Below the pieces are notes generated by a model. It was given only the letters and a program-made list of their open reading frames with translations. It ran no database searches and was not told the DNA's origin. A DNA stretch of 64,000 bases from Paraburkholderia tropica (GTDB lineage Bacteria; Pseudomonadota; Gammaproteobacteria; Burkholderiales; Burkholderiaceae), in assembly GCF_900109265.1 (NCBI RefSeq), contig NZ_FNZM01000013.1, positions 186,001 to 250,000 of the forward strand, read 5' to 3'. The position numbers and the translations under genes are program-made. Shown in pieces: positions 49,859-59,862 of the stretch (position 1 is its first letter; each line of letters begins with the position of its first letter).

Positions 49859-50356
49859 ATGAACACCACTAGCACCATCGAATCCCAGGCTGTCGCTGCA
49901 TCCGCCGACCAACGTCCGCGTCTCGCTTTCATTCAGGCTTGCTGGCATCGCGACATCGTCGATCAGGCCAAGCATTCCTTTGTGCAATCGATCCAGAAGT
50001 ACGGCTACAGCGCCGACGACGTCGATCTGTACGAAGTGCCGGGCGCCTTCGAAATTCCGCTGCACGCCAAACGCCTCGCGCAAACGGGCCGCTATGCCGG
50101 CATCGTGGCGGCGGGCCTCGTGGTCGATGGCGGCATCTATCGCCACGATTTCGTCGCGACGGCCGTCATCGACGGCCTGATGCAAGTCCAGTTGGAAACC
50201 GGCACGCCGGTGTTTTCGGTCGTGCTCACGCCGCATCATTTCCACGGCGAAGAACACGTGAAGTATTTCCGCGAGCATTTCGTCGTCAAGGGCGCGGAAG
50301 CCGCGCACGCTTGCGCCGATACGGTCAGCAAGCTCGCCGCCCTGCCGGTGCGCTAA
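49859..50356 (+). CDS. ribH: 6,7-dimethyl-8-ribityllumazine synthase, RibH2 type
   Basis: 165 residues. LAFIQACWHRDIVDQAKHSF has the Trp typical of type II lumazine synthases; YEVPGAFEIPLHAKRLAQTG and AAGLVVDGGIYRHDFVATAV are the active-site segments. Condenses the ribityl pyrimidine with butanone phosphate in riboflavin synthesis. Controlled by the FMN riboswitch upstream. Alone on its transcript, away from other rib genes. Confidence 0.92.
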   Translation: MNTTSTIESQAVAASADQRPRLAFIQACWHRDIVDQAKHSFVQSIQKYGYSADDVDLYEVPGAFEIPLHAKRLAQTGRYAGIVAAGLVVDGGIYRHDFVATAVIDGLMQVQLETGTPVFSVVLTPHHFHGEEHVKYFREHFVVKGAEAAHACADTVSKLAALPVR

Positions 50357-50366
50357 CACGCGCCGT

Positions 50367-50396
50367 GGCGACGCCCGTGCCTCGCACGGCGTCGCC
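50367..50396. terminator. Hairpin between convergent ribH and dehydrogenase genes
   Basis: GGCGACGCC-C-GTGC, CTC loop, GCAC-GGCGTCGCC: a 13-bp stem with one bulged base, 10 bases after the ribH stop. Works from both sides by symmetry. A clear T-run is absent, so strength is uncertain. Confidence 0.55.
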
Positions 50397-50417
50397 TGTT
50401 CACGCCCGCGCTGTGCT

Positions 50418-51212
50418 TTACGACATGAACATGCCGCCGTCCACGTTGATCGTCTGGCCGGTGATATAGGACGCGTCGTCCGAAGCGAGAAACGCCACGA
50501 GACCGGCCACATCCTTGCCGCTGCCCGCGCGTTTCATCGGAATGTTGTCGACCCACTCCTTCATGAGCTCGCCCGGCTTGTAATCGCCGAGCAGTTTGCC
50601 CCACGCCTCGTCGTTGTACGCCCACATATCCGTGGTGATAATGCCCGGACAAAACGCGTTGACCGTGATGCCCGTGGGCGCGAGTTCTTTCGCGAGACTC
50701 TGCGTAATGCCGAGCACGCCGAATTTGCTCGCCGCGTAATGCGGCGTATAGACGAAACCCTGACGCGCCTGGCCCGATGCCGTATTGATCAGTCGGCCGC
50801 CCTTGCCCGCACGCAGCATGCGCGTGGCCGCTTCCTGGCAGCACAGAAACACGCCTTTGGTGTTCACGGCCATCACCTTGTCCCACTCGGCTTCGCTCAG
50901 ATCGGGTAGCTTCGCGATCGTAATCACGCCCGCGTTCTGCACCGAAATATCGACTTCACCGAGTTTCGCGGCCACTTCGTCGTAGAGCGCCACGACTTGC
51001 GCCTTGCTCGTCACGTCGACCTCGACGGCTATCGCTTCGTAGCCGGCGTCGCGCAAACCGGCCGCTGCATCATGCACACTCTTCTCGTTCGCCGACACGC
51101 ACACCTTCGCGCCTTCCTGCGCGAAGCGTTCCGCGATGCCCAATCCAATACCGCGGCTTCCGCCCGTCACGACCACCACCTTGCCTGCGAACCGCTTTGC
51201 TTCGTTACTCAC
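50418..51212 (-). CDS. Short-chain dehydrogenase/reductase (polyol type)
   Basis: 264 residues. NAD(P) site TGGSRGIGLG at 16-25, NAG motif (VQNAGVIT), catalytic Ser in NTASGQARQG and YAASK (Y about 160). Ends with INVDGGMFMS. Probably oxidises a sugar alcohol to a ketose. Last of nine genes in the catabolic operon. Confidence 0.8.
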   Translation of the reverse strand: MSNEAKRFAGKVVVVTGGSRGIGLGIAERFAQEGAKVCVSANEKSVHDAAAGLRDAGYEAIAVEVDVTSKAQVVALYDEVAAKLGEVDISVQNAGVITIAKLPDLSEAEWDKVMAVNTKGVFLCCQEAATRMLRAGKGGRLINTASGQARQGFVYTPHYAASKFGVLGITQSLAKELAPTGITVNAFCPGIITTDMWAYNDEAWGKLLGDYKPGELMKEWVDNIPMKRAGSGKDVAGLVAFLASDDASYITGQTINVDGGMFMS

Positions 51213-51237
51213 GGTGTATTCTCCGGAAACCCTGCGT

Positions 51238-52707
51238 TTAAAGACGGCCGATCCACTTCAGCCATTGTTCGTGATTGCGCGCGGCGGCCTCCACGCCCGC
51301 GCCCGGTTCCACGCGGCGCGCGATCACGCGGTTCGCGCGATGCGCGTCGAGCGACGGAATCAGCCCTGTTTCAAGCAGCGCCAACGCGGCTGCGCCGGCC
51401 GCCGATATTTCGCTGAGCGCCAGCGTGCTGACCGGCCGGTTCAAGGTGTCGGCCAGGTATTGCAGCAGGAAGGGCCGCTGCACGAGGCCGCCATCGAGAT
51501 GCAGTTCGCTCAGGCGCACGTTGGCCGACTGCTCCATCACCGTAATGACGTCCTTGATCTGATAGACAATCGATTCGTACGCCGCGCGCGCAACGTGCTG
51601 CCAGGCCGTTGAAAACTGCAACCCGACGATCTGCGCGCCGCCCGGGTATTTCCAGTGCGGGCAGCCAATGCCGGAAAACGCCGGAATCAGAAACACGCCG
51701 CCGTTGTCGTATTCCGTGAATGCGCGCTCGGCCTCGGCAAAATCGCCGAATAGATTGAGCTTCTCCTTGAGAAAAGCCGGCGTCGAACCCGCGCTGATGA
51801 TGATGCCTTCCATCGCATAGTCCACGCGCGAACCCGTGGCGAAGCACAAGGTCGAGACGAGGCCGTGCGCGGGCGCTTGCGGTTCGCGCCCCACGTTCAT
51901 CATGATCGACGAGCCCGTGCCCATCGTGGCCTTCGCGACGCCCGGCATCAAACAGCCCTCGCCCACGGCCGCCGCGTGCGAATCGCCGATCATCGACACG
52001 ATCGGCACCGCGTGCGCCAGCAAGCCGTTGAAATCCGTTTCGCCAAAATGCGAGGCCGACGGTTTCAGTTCCGGCAAACGCAACCCGCGCAAGCCGAATT
52101 CCTCGACCAGTTCCCGATCCCATTCGAGCGACGCGAGATTGAACAGCATCGTGCGCGACGCATTCGTATAGTCGGCACAATACGCGGCGCCCTTCGTCAA
52201 CCGATACAGCAGCCAGCTATCCACCGTGCCGAAATACGCGCTGCCGCGCTGAATATGTGCCCGCGCGTGCGCATCGTTTTCATTGAGCCAGATGAGTTTG
52301 GTGCCTGAAAAATACGGGTCGATCAGCAAACCGGTTTTCGCGGCGATGCGTGGCGCGAGGCCGTCGCGCTTGAGGCGCTCGCAGATTGGCAGCGAGCGCT
52401 GGCATTGCCACGACACGGCAGGCACGATCGGTCTGCCCTGCTCGTCCCACAACACCACTGTTTCGCGCTGATTCGAAATCCCCACGCCGACGATATCGAG
52501 CTGCTCGCCCTTGAATGCGGCGAGACACGACGCAACCGCCTGCAGGACGGAATCGTAAAGTGCGTCGGCGTCCTGCTCGACGAAACCCGCCTGCGGATGC
52601 ATGCACGAAACCGCGACGAAGCCGCGCGCATGAACTTGCCCCTCGGCATCGAAAACGAGCGCCTTCGTGCCACTGGTGCCTTGATCGATGGCCAGTACGT
52701 ATTGCAT
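51238..52707 (-). CDS. FGGY-family carbohydrate kinase
   Basis: 489 residues. AIDQGTSGTKALVFDAEGQV at the N-terminus is the phosphate-binding motif, IDPYFSGTKLIWL is glycerol-kinase-like, and the C-terminal SELHLDGGLVQRPFLLQYLA is the FGGY signature region. Closest by eye to glycerol kinase-like members that act on polyols or ketoses. Would phosphorylate the product of the dehydrogenases. Confidence 0.82.
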   Translation of the reverse strand: MQYVLAIDQGTSGTKALVFDAEGQVHARGFVAVSCMHPQAGFVEQDADALYDSVLQAVASCLAAFKGEQLDIVGVGISNQRETVVLWDEQGRPIVPAVSWQCQRSLPICERLKRDGLAPRIAAKTGLLIDPYFSGTKLIWLNENDAHARAHIQRGSAYFGTVDSWLLYRLTKGAAYCADYTNASRTMLFNLASLEWDRELVEEFGLRGLRLPELKPSASHFGETDFNGLLAHAVPIVSMIGDSHAAAVGEGCLMPGVAKATMGTGSSIMMNVGREPQAPAHGLVSTLCFATGSRVDYAMEGIIISAGSTPAFLKEKLNLFGDFAEAERAFTEYDNGGVFLIPAFSGIGCPHWKYPGGAQIVGLQFSTAWQHVARAAYESIVYQIKDVITVMEQSANVRLSELHLDGGLVQRPFLLQYLADTLNRPVSTLALSEISAAGAAALALLETGLIPSLDAHRANRVIARRVEPGAGVEAAARNHEQWLKWIGRL

Positions 52708-52726
52708 GTTTTTATCCCGGTATCGA

Positions 52727-53809
52727 TCAGGCGGTCATCGCAACCATGCGCGACTGGAGACGCTGCTGCAACTGGTCCACCACGACGGCGAAGATAATCA
52801 CGAGTCCCTTGATCACCATCTGCCAGAAGTCGCTGATGCCGCACATCACCATGCCGTCGCCGAGAATGCTGATCACGCACGCGCCCACCACCGAGCCGAA
52901 CACCGTTCCGCGTCCGCCCATCAACGCCGTGCCGCCCAGCACCACGGCGGCGATCGCGTTCAGTTCGTAGGTTTCGCCCGTGAGCGGGTGCGCGGTCTGC
53001 AACTGCGCCGTAATCACCAGCCCCACGATTGCCCCGCAAAAACCGGAGAACGTGTAGACGAACAGCTTCACGCGATTGGTGCGAATGCCCGAGAAACGCG
53101 CCGCCTGTTCATTGCCGCCGATGGCATAAATGCGCCGACCCAGCGGGGTTTTACGCGCGATGAAGATGGTGACGGCCGCCAGCAACAGCATGATCCACAC
53201 GGGCACGGAAAGACCCATGATCGTGCCATTACCGATGAATTCAAAGCCGGTATTACCGAGCGCCGGATTGCCTTCGAGGTCGGCATACGTGCTGCCGTTG
53301 TTCACCAGCAGCGCGGCGCCGCGCACCACATACAACATGCCCAGCGTCGCGATGAACGGCGCGACGTTGAGCGCGGTAATCAAATAACCATTCACGGCGC
53401 CAATCAACGCCCCGAGCACGCACGCGAGCAACGCCACGCCAAGCGGATTGAAAAACACCACGTAATGACCGATGTGTACGCCCTGAAGCAGCAGATAACC
53501 CGCCGCCATGCCGCTGATGCCGACAATCGAGCCGACCGAAAGATCGATACCGCCGGTCAGGATCACGAGCGTCATGCCGATCGACAGAATCGCCACGACG
53601 GTCACGTGCTTGGCCATGATCAGCATGTTGCTGGCCGAGAGGAAGTTATCCGCCGTGAGCGAGAAGACAATGAAAATCACGAACAGCGCGATGAAAATGC
53701 GCAGCTTCAGCAGATTGACCGTGAAGCGCGCCACCATATAGGCGCTCTGCCGGTTGTGCTTCGTATGCACCGGATGCAGCGAAGGATTGCTGCTATTGGG
53801 AGTATTCAT
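52727..53809 (-). CDS. ABC transporter permease, ribose (RbsC) type
   Basis: 360 residues from ATG 53809 with GAGGTAG upstream. About 10 membrane segments; GMTLVILTGGIDLSVGSIVG is the family motif and GVALLACVLGALIGAVNGYL follows. Pairs with the RbsA-type ATPase. An upstream in-frame start at 53881 lies inside the ATPase gene end and is unlikely. Confidence 0.85.
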   Translation of the reverse strand: MNTPNSSNPSLHPVHTKHNRQSAYMVARFTVNLLKLRIFIALFVIFIVFSLTADNFLSASNMLIMAKHVTVVAILSIGMTLVILTGGIDLSVGSIVGISGMAAGYLLLQGVHIGHYVVFFNPLGVALLACVLGALIGAVNGYLITALNVAPFIATLGMLYVVRGAALLVNNGSTYADLEGNPALGNTGFEFIGNGTIMGLSVPVWIMLLLAAVTIFIARKTPLGRRIYAIGGNEQAARFSGIRTNRVKLFVYTFSGFCGAIVGLVITAQLQTAHPLTGETYELNAIAAVVLGGTALMGGRGTVFGSVVGACVISILGDGMVMCGISDFWQMVIKGLVIIFAVVVDQLQQRLQSRMVAMTA

Positions 53810-53828
53810 GGTGTCTACCTCGGTTGCC

Positions 53829-55391
53829 TCAGACCACTGCCGTGGCCGGTGTCGATGCGCGCACGATGCGTTCGCTGTCAAACTGTGACCGCTCCATGAT
53901 GGCCGTGAGCTTGCCGCTCGCCATCACGAAGACCCGATTGGAAACCGCTACGGCCTCGTCGAGTTCGGAGGTCGCGTAAATGACCGCGATGCCGGACTTC
54001 GCGAGCAGGCTAATCGTCTTGTAGACGTCTTCCTTGGCGCCCACGTCGATACCGCGCGTCGGTTCGTCCATCAGCAGCACTTTCGGCGACGTCAGCAGCG
54101 CCTTGCCGATCACCACTTTCTGCATGTTGCCGCCGGAGAGCGATGTGATCGGCGCGTCCACCGAGGCGGCCTTGATGGCGAGCCGCTTGACGATGTCCTT
54201 GGCCGCTTCAACCTGCTTCTCGCGCTTGAGCGCGCCGAATTTCAGCCGGTTGACGAACTTGCCGAGACTCGACAAGGTCATGTTCTCGAGAATCGACATC
54301 AGTTGAATCATGCCCTGCTTCTGGCGATCCTCGGGCACGAGTGCGATGCCCGCTTCGATACGCTTCGGAATCGGCAGATCTTCGATCGCCTTGCCCGCCA
54401 GTTCGATTTCGCCCAGCGCGTGTGGCTGCGCGCCCAGCAGCGTTTCGAGGAGTTCGGTGCGGCCCGCGCCCATCAGTCCGTAAATGCCGATAACCTCACC
54501 GGCACGCACCGAGAACGACACATGATCGACGGCGTAAATGCCATTCGAGCGCTTCAAAGCCAGATCGTTGACCTTCAGGATTTCTTCGCCGATCGCGTGC
54601 TGTTCGAACGCGAAGCGCTTCTTCGACGAACCGACCATCGCTTCGATGATCCACGGAATATCGATGTTCGCGATCTCGTCTTCGGCCACAAGCCGCCCAT
54701 TGCGCAGCACCGTGATGCAGTCGCCGATCGCCATGATTTCTTCGAGGCGATGCGAGATATAGATGACCGTCACGCCCTCTTCCTTGAGCTGACCGATGAT
54801 CTTGAAGAGAATCTCCACTTCGTGGCGCGAGAGCGCGGAAGTCGGCTCGTCCATGATCAGCACCTTGATGTGCTTGGAGAGCGCTTTGGCGATTTCCACG
54901 AGCTGCTGCTGACCGACGTAAAGATCGCCCAGACGCGTACGCGGATTAATCGGAATCTGCAAACGGTCCAGCAGAATCTTCGCCTGATGCACTTCGTCTT
55001 TCGAGCGGATCACGCCGCCGCTCGTCAACTCGTTGCCGGTAAATATATTCTCGGCAACGCTCAGGTCGGGAAAGAGATTCAGCTCCTGAAAGATAATGCC
55101 CACGCCGTGCGCTTCGGCGCTGCGCACATCGGTAATCGCAGCGACTTTTCCGTCGATGCGAATCTCGCCCGACGTGGCCGTTTCCGCGCCCGCGAGCAGT
55201 TTCATCAGCGTCGACTTGCCCGCGCCGTTCTCGCCGATCAACACGTTCACCTTGCCTCGGCGAACCTTGTAATCGACCTCTACGAGCGCAGCCGTGCCGG
55301 GATAGATTTTCGACAGGCCGCGCGTTTCGATGACATTCACGGCGTTTGCGAGCCGTGCCTCATTCGCTTCGATCGCTTCGCTCATTTCCAT
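53829..55391 (-). CDS. ABC transporter ATPase, double domain, RbsA type
   Basis: 520 residues with two ABC domains. First: Walker A LIGENGAGKST near residue 52, signature YVGQQQLVEIAKAL, Walker B VLIMDEPTSAL. Second: GLMGAGRTELLETL, LSGGNMQKVVIGKALL, LLMDEPTRGIDVG. Start ATG 55391 or 55385; the latter forms ATGA with the DUF2291 stop. Confidence 0.88.
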   Translation of the reverse strand: MEMSEAIEANEARLANAVNVIETRGLSKIYPGTAALVEVDYKVRRGKVNVLIGENGAGKSTLMKLLAGAETATSGEIRIDGKVAAITDVRSAEAHGVGIIFQELNLFPDLSVAENIFTGNELTSGGVIRSKDEVHQAKILLDRLQIPINPRTRLGDLYVGQQQLVEIAKALSKHIKVLIMDEPTSALSRHEVEILFKIIGQLKEEGVTVIYISHRLEEIMAIGDCITVLRNGRLVAEDEIANIDIPWIIEAMVGSSKKRFAFEQHAIGEEILKVNDLALKRSNGIYAVDHVSFSVRAGEVIGIYGLMGAGRTELLETLLGAQPHALGEIELAGKAIEDLPIPKRIEAGIALVPEDRQKQGMIQLMSILENMTLSSLGKFVNRLKFGALKREKQVEAAKDIVKRLAIKAASVDAPITSLSGGNMQKVVIGKALLTSPKVLLMDEPTRGIDVGAKEDVYKTISLLAKSGIAVIYATSELDEAVAVSNRVFVMASGKLTAIMERSQFDSERIVRASTPATAVV

Positions 55392-56053
55392 GCCACCGGT
55401 ATCGCCCGAATTTCGCCTGCCGGTTCGCTCCAGCTGCTATAAACCGCGGCCACATCCACGGTCTGACCGATCTTGAGCTTGAGCGATTCCTGCGCATGCG
55501 CGACGACGAGCTTGTTGATTTCCTGGCCGAACACCGCGAACTTCGATTGATCGTCGAAGTCGCCATATTTCACGCCGGGAAAACCGTCGCGTACGCCGGT
55601 GCCGATCACAACGGGACCGGTTTCCAGCGCCACATGAACCGCTTCGCCACCGCCCGGCGGCGTCACGTCCACGTAAGCGCGGCCCACGCGCGAAGTCGTG
55701 TCGATACGCGTGACCTTGCCCGCCACGCGAATCCAGAAATTGCAGGGAAACGCCGAGCTTTGGCGGAACCCGTACTGCTTGCACGCATCGTCGAAATTCT
55801 GGCTGAGCGCGCCGATCACCTGCGCCGCGGGCTTAGCGTTCTTGTCGGCATACGGAATCATCTGGTCGTTGAACATCTTGACCGGATCGGGACCGTGATG
55901 CTGGCCTTGCGCGCGAATCGCCGCCAGCTCCTGATCGGTCACGACATGACAGCCGCCCACGGCGACAACGACGCCCACGCCCAGCACAACCCGCAAGCTT
56001 TTCGCAGCGCCGCCGAATGTGCGTCGAACCACTGCGCCAATCGAATCCACCAT
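55382..56053 (-). CDS. DUF2291 lipoprotein
   Basis: 223 residues. N-terminal basic segment, hydrophobic run and lipobox VGGC near residue 35 (VVVAVGGCHVV). KYGDFDDQSKFAVFGQEINK and VDVAAVYSSWSEPAGEIRAI fit DUF2291, usually found between ribose-type ABC genes. Periplasmic lipoprotein, role unknown. Overlaps the ATPase start. Confidence 0.8.
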   Translation of the reverse strand: MVDSIGAVVRRTFGGAAKSLRVVLGVGVVVAVGGCHVVTDQELAAIRAQGQHHGPDPVKMFNDQMIPYADKNAKPAAQVIGALSQNFDDACKQYGFRQSSAFPCNFWIRVAGKVTRIDTTSRVGRAYVDVTPPGGGEAVHVALETGPVVIGTGVRDGFPGVKYGDFDDQSKFAVFGQEINKLVVAHAQESLKLKIGQTVDVAAVYSSWSEPAGEIRAIPVAWK

Positions 56054-56119
56054 GACGACCTCACTTGAAGACTTCCACGGGCACGGCGCACGCCGTGCCC
56101 GTTTGACACCGGCAATCCG

Positions 56120-57067
56120 TTACTTGGTGTAGTAGAAATCGTTCACTTTCGAGGCGTTGTCCTTTGTGATCAGGATGCCGCGCGTGAGTTGACGTTCGGG
56201 TTCGCCCGTCGAGCCGGTGCGAATGTATTTGTCGAGCAGATCGACGCCGTGCTGCGCAATACCTTGCGCCTGTAGCATGACAGTGGCTTTCAGCTTGCCC
56301 GCGCGGATCGAATCGCGTTCGTCGTTGCTGCCGTCGATACCCATGACGATCACGTCCTTGCGGTTCGCCGAATCGAGCGAAGCAATTGCGCCGAGCGCCG
56401 CCGGACCGTTACCCGCAATCACGCCCTTGATGTTCTGATGTTCCTGAAGAATCGAGTCCATCGCCTGCTTGGCCGGCAGCAGCGCGCCCTTCACGTCCTG
56501 ACGCGCGACCATCTTCAAATCCGGATACTGGTCGAGCACCTGATGAAACGCCTGCGAGCGCGTCACGCAGTTTTTATCCGCGAGATTGCAGGTCAGCTCC
56601 ACATAGTCGCCCTTTTCGCCGATCGCTTCGACAAAGCGTTGCGCGACTTCCGAGCCGGCTTCCAGATTGTTATGGCTGAGCTGCGCGATGGCGATACCGT
56701 CTTTCGGAATCTCGCGATTGATCAGCACCACCGGCACATGTTTTTCTTTCGCCGTGCGCACCGTCGCCACGCTCGCATTCGAATCGGCATTATCGAGAAT
56801 GATGCCCTTCACGCCCTTGCCGATGACGAGATTCACCAGTTCGTTTTGCTTGTTGACGTCCTCGCCATGCGAAAGCACGATCGTGTCGTAACCGAGTTTC
56901 TTCGCTTCCTTTTCCGCGCCTTTTGCTTCGGCCGCGTAATACGGATTGTCGAGCGCGTTCACGAGAATCGCGATCGTGCCTTTACTCGCCGCGAGCGCGT
57001 CGACCGGTTGCAGTGCCGCTACGCAAGTGGCAGCGACCGCGGCCGTGAGTGCAAGCTTCTTCCACAT
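56120..57067 (-). CDS. Periplasmic sugar/polyol-binding protein, RbsB type
   Basis: 315 residues. Signal peptide ending ALAAS, then IAILVNALDNPYYAAEAKGA, VKGIILDNADSNASVATVRT and DVIVMGIDGSNDERDSIRAG, typical of D-ribose-family binding proteins. Delivers the substrate to the ABC permease. Substrate is not readable. Confidence 0.85.
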   Translation of the reverse strand: MWKKLALTAAVAATCVAALQPVDALAASKGTIAILVNALDNPYYAAEAKGAEKEAKKLGYDTIVLSHGEDVNKQNELVNLVIGKGVKGIILDNADSNASVATVRTAKEKHVPVVLINREIPKDGIAIAQLSHNNLEAGSEVAQRFVEAIGEKGDYVELTCNLADKNCVTRSQAFHQVLDQYPDLKMVARQDVKGALLPAKQAMDSILQEHQNIKGVIAGNGPAALGAIASLDSANRKDVIVMGIDGSNDERDSIRAGKLKATVMLQAQGIAQHGVDLLDKYIRTGSTGEPERQLTRGILITKDNASKVNDFYYTK

Positions 57068-57143
57068 GTTTTGTCTCCGGATTGAACTTCTTTTTCTTCA
57101 AGAAGCGGCTCGCGTTGCGCGATGCCGCACCCGCACTGCCATG

Positions 57144-57941
57144 TCAGCAAATGGTGTAGCCGCCGTCGATCATGATGTCCGCGCCGGTGATCATGTCCGC
57201 GCCGTTTGAGAGCAGAAACAGAATGGCGGCGGCAATTTCGTCGGTATAGGCGAAACGGCCCACCGGAATCAGCTTCTTCATGTTCTCGCCTTTTTCACCG
57301 TCCCAGGCCGCCGCGCCCATCGGCGTCAGCACCACGGTCGGCGACACCGTATTCACGGTAATGCCGCGCGCGGCCCACTCCTTCGCGAGCACCTTGGTCA
57401 TGCCGATCAAGCCCGCCTTCGCCGACGTATAGGCGCAGTGCTGGTCAATGGCGACGGTCGCCGCCTGCGAGGCGATGTTGACGATCTTGCCGCGATGCCC
57501 GCGCGCCAATACGTGACGCGCGAAGTGCTTTGAACAGAGGAAAGGACCGGTGAGATTCACGGCGATCTGCTTCTGCCATTCGTCGAAGCCGATATCTTCA
57601 GCGGGCGTGAGCGTGATGCAGCCCGCGGCGTTCACGAGCAGATGAATGTCGCCGAAATGCTGGACCGCGGCTTTCATGGCGCGCTCGACGTCGGCTTCGT
57701 TGGCGACGTCGCAGGCGAAAGCTTGCGCGTTGGCTGCGCCGAGTTCTTCGACGGCGGCCTGCACGCGCGGCTCCTCGAACGCCGGATAAAGGATCGCAAC
57801 GCGCGCGCCTTTCGCGATCAGCGCCGCGTTGGTCGCCATGGCGATGCCGCCGAGGCCGCCGGTCACGACCGCGACTTTGCCGTCCAGACGAAAGTCGAAA
57901 TCGACGCCGTGGCGCAGCGACACGTCATATTGAATGCTCAC
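57144..57941 (-). CDS. Short-chain dehydrogenase/reductase
   Basis: 265 residues. VAVVTGGLGGIAMATNAALI nucleotide site, NAAG (LLVNAAGCITL), NIASQAATVAID and YTSAKAG catalytic motifs, C-terminal GADIMIDGGYTIC. Resembles polyol (threitol or xylitol-type) dehydrogenases. Second dehydrogenase of the operon, so a two-step oxidation or alternate substrates are possible. Confidence 0.8.
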   Translation of the reverse strand: MSIQYDVSLRHGVDFDFRLDGKVAVVTGGLGGIAMATNAALIAKGARVAILYPAFEEPRVQAAVEELGAANAQAFACDVANEADVERAMKAAVQHFGDIHLLVNAAGCITLTPAEDIGFDEWQKQIAVNLTGPFLCSKHFARHVLARGHRGKIVNIASQAATVAIDQHCAYTSAKAGLIGMTKVLAKEWAARGITVNTVSPTVVLTPMGAAAWDGEKGENMKKLIPVGRFAYTDEIAAAILFLLSNGADMITGADIMIDGGYTIC

Positions 57942-58011
57942 TTTTCTGTCTCCTTCTTGTGCCTCTGGGGGCGGCGATTAGATGCTCGACGATGTGTCGC
58001 GACACTCAGCG

Positions 58012-58953
58012 TCAGCGCGCGGATTGTGCCTGTATGGCTTCGGCAATGCCATCGGCGTCGATACCGTAATGGCGGCGAATGCCTTTGCGCGTGCCGTATT
58101 GCGCGAATTCGCCTTCGGTCACGCCGAGCGTGGTCAGGCGGCGCGGAATCTGGCGGCGCGCCATCAGCATCGCGACCATCGCGCCGATTCCGCCATGCAG
58201 CGAATGTTCTTCGACCGTGACGATCGCGTCGTGGCGTTCGATGATCGTCGCAAGCGCGTCCTGATCGAGCGGACGCAGCGAGGAGAGATTCACGAGCGTC
58301 GGATGCACGCCTTGCTGCTGCAGACGCTCGCACGCTTCGAGCGCTTCGCCGACCACGGAACCCAGCGCGATCACGGCCACACCGCGGCCTTCGATCAGCA
58401 CGTCGGGACGGCCCGGCTGGAAGCGGTACGACGCGTCGTGAACGACGGGAAATTTCGCGTTGTCGAGACGGATGTAGACCGGGCCGTCGACGGCGGCCGC
58501 ATAGTCGATCATCTGCACGACTTCGGCTTCGTCGCACGGCGCGAAAATCTGCACGTTGCCGAAGCCGCTCATGATCGAGATGTCGTCGATCGCATGGTGC
58601 GTGGACGCCAGCGGACCGTAGGCCACGCCCGCGTTCAGGCCCAGCATCTTCACGTTGGTGGCGCTGTAGCAGATGTCGTTCTTGACCTGCTCGTTCGCGC
58701 GGCCCACGAGGAACGGCGCGGCATTGGCCGTGAACACAATATGTCCGCCCAGCGCGAGGCCCGCCGCCATGCCGACCATGTTCTGCTCGGCAATGCCCAC
58801 GTTAATCACGCGCTCGGGATAGGTTTCGAGAAACGGGCCGATCTTCGAGGTCGAGGTGGAGTCGGCCACCATCACGATGATGTCCTCGCCCGCAGCCGTC
58901 AGGCGGCTCAGCGCGCTGACCGCACCGTCGCGCAAATCGGCGGAATTACGCAT
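58012..58953 (-). CDS. Transketolase, C-terminal subunit
   Basis: 313 residues from ATG 58953, overlapping the N-terminal subunit by 8 bp. LTAAGEDIIVMVADSTSTSK, FLETYPERVINVGIAEQNMV and the pyrimidine-binding region (HHAIDDISIMSGFGNVQIFA), then the C-terminal domain. Together with the upstream gene forms a split thiamin diphosphate transketolase. Confidence 0.85.
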   Translation of the reverse strand: MRNSADLRDGAVSALSRLTAAGEDIIVMVADSTSTSKIGPFLETYPERVINVGIAEQNMVGMAAGLALGGHIVFTANAAPFLVGRANEQVKNDICYSATNVKMLGLNAGVAYGPLASTHHAIDDISIMSGFGNVQIFAPCDEAEVVQMIDYAAAVDGPVYIRLDNAKFPVVHDASYRFQPGRPDVLIEGRGVAVIALGSVVGEALEACERLQQQGVHPTLVNLSSLRPLDQDALATIIERHDAIVTVEEHSLHGGIGAMVAMLMARRQIPRRLTTLGVTEGEFAQYGTRKGIRRHYGIDADGIAEAIQAQSAR

Positions 58954-59800
58954 GGTCCAGCTCCTCCAGTGCCTGCTTGAGTTGTTGCTCGTCAGGGAAT
59001 TTGTGATGCCAGGCCGGCACGTTCTCCATGAACGACACGCCACGGCCCTTGATGGTGTGCGCGATCAACACTTTCGGCTTTCTATTTCCGGTGTCGAGAC
59101 TTTCGATTAGTTTCCAAATTGCGTCCGAATCATTTCCATTGACGTCGTGCACCTCGAATCCGAACGCGCGGAATTTCTCGTCCAGCGGGTCGAGATCCAT
59201 GATGTTGTGGGTGAAGTCGGCGAGTTGCAGGCGGTTGCGGTCGACGATCACGACGAGGTTCGACAGCTCGAAATGCGCCGCCGCCATCGCGGCTTCCCAG
59301 TTCGATCCTTCCTCGAGTTCGCCGTCGCCGGTCAGCACGAACACGCGCCCGACCGGACCCTCCGACGCTTGAGCATGGCGCTGTTTGGCCATCGCGAGAC
59401 CCGCCGCGATCGGCATGCCGTGACCCAGGCCGCCGGTGTTGACCGTCACGAGCGTCGGCAGCTTTTGCCGCACCGGGTGGCCCGGCAGCCGTGAATGGTC
59501 CTGCAGATAGGTAGGCAGTTCGCTGCCTTCGAGCCAGCCGAGTTCCGCGAAACAGGAATAGAGACCGCCCACGCCGTGGCCCTTGCTGAGAATGAATTCG
59601 TCCTGCCACTTCACGGTGCGATCGCCCTGCACCTCGTAGCGGAGCACATGGAAATACAGCGCCGCGAGGATGTCCGCTTCCGACATGTCGCCGCCCGTAT
59701 GGCCGCTCTTCGCCGCCGAATTCATCACGCAGATCTTCTTGCGGATCTCCTGCGCCCGCCTGTGCAGCGGCTCGCCAGACTGCTTGTAGGGGTTTTCCAT
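58946..59800 (-). CDS. Transketolase, N-terminal subunit
   Basis: 284 residues. Thiamin diphosphate motif GDGELEEGSNWEAAMAAAHF with the conserved N downstream (IVDRNRLQLADFTHN); LGHGMPIAAGLAMA and GHTGGDMSEADILAALYFHV near the start. Splits between the two domains as in apulose-phosphate transketolases and some pentose pathways. First gene of the operon. Confidence 0.85.
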   Translation of the reverse strand: MENPYKQSGEPLHRRAQEIRKKICVMNSAAKSGHTGGDMSEADILAALYFHVLRYEVQGDRTVKWQDEFILSKGHGVGGLYSCFAELGWLEGSELPTYLQDHSRLPGHPVRQKLPTLVTVNTGGLGHGMPIAAGLAMAKQRHAQASEGPVGRVFVLTGDGELEEGSNWEAAMAAAHFELSNLVVIVDRNRLQLADFTHNIMDLDPLDEKFRAFGFEVHDVNGNDSDAIWKLIESLDTGNRKPKVLIAHTIKGRGVSFMENVPAWHHKFPDEQQLKQALEELDHA

Positions 59801-59846
59801 TCCCTGCTCCCGAACTTCCTGTTTGCGTGGAATGCAGTTTCTGTTA

Positions 59847-59862
59847 CTTTCTTTAGAAAGTC
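59847..59862. promoter_or_regulatory. Palindromic operator between divergent genes
   Basis: ACTTTC-TTTA-GAAAGT: a perfect 6-bp inverted repeat with a 4-base spacer, between the transketolase gene and the DeoR gene. A likely binding site for the DeoR-type regulator; an AAAGAG-like sequence follows. Confidence 0.6.
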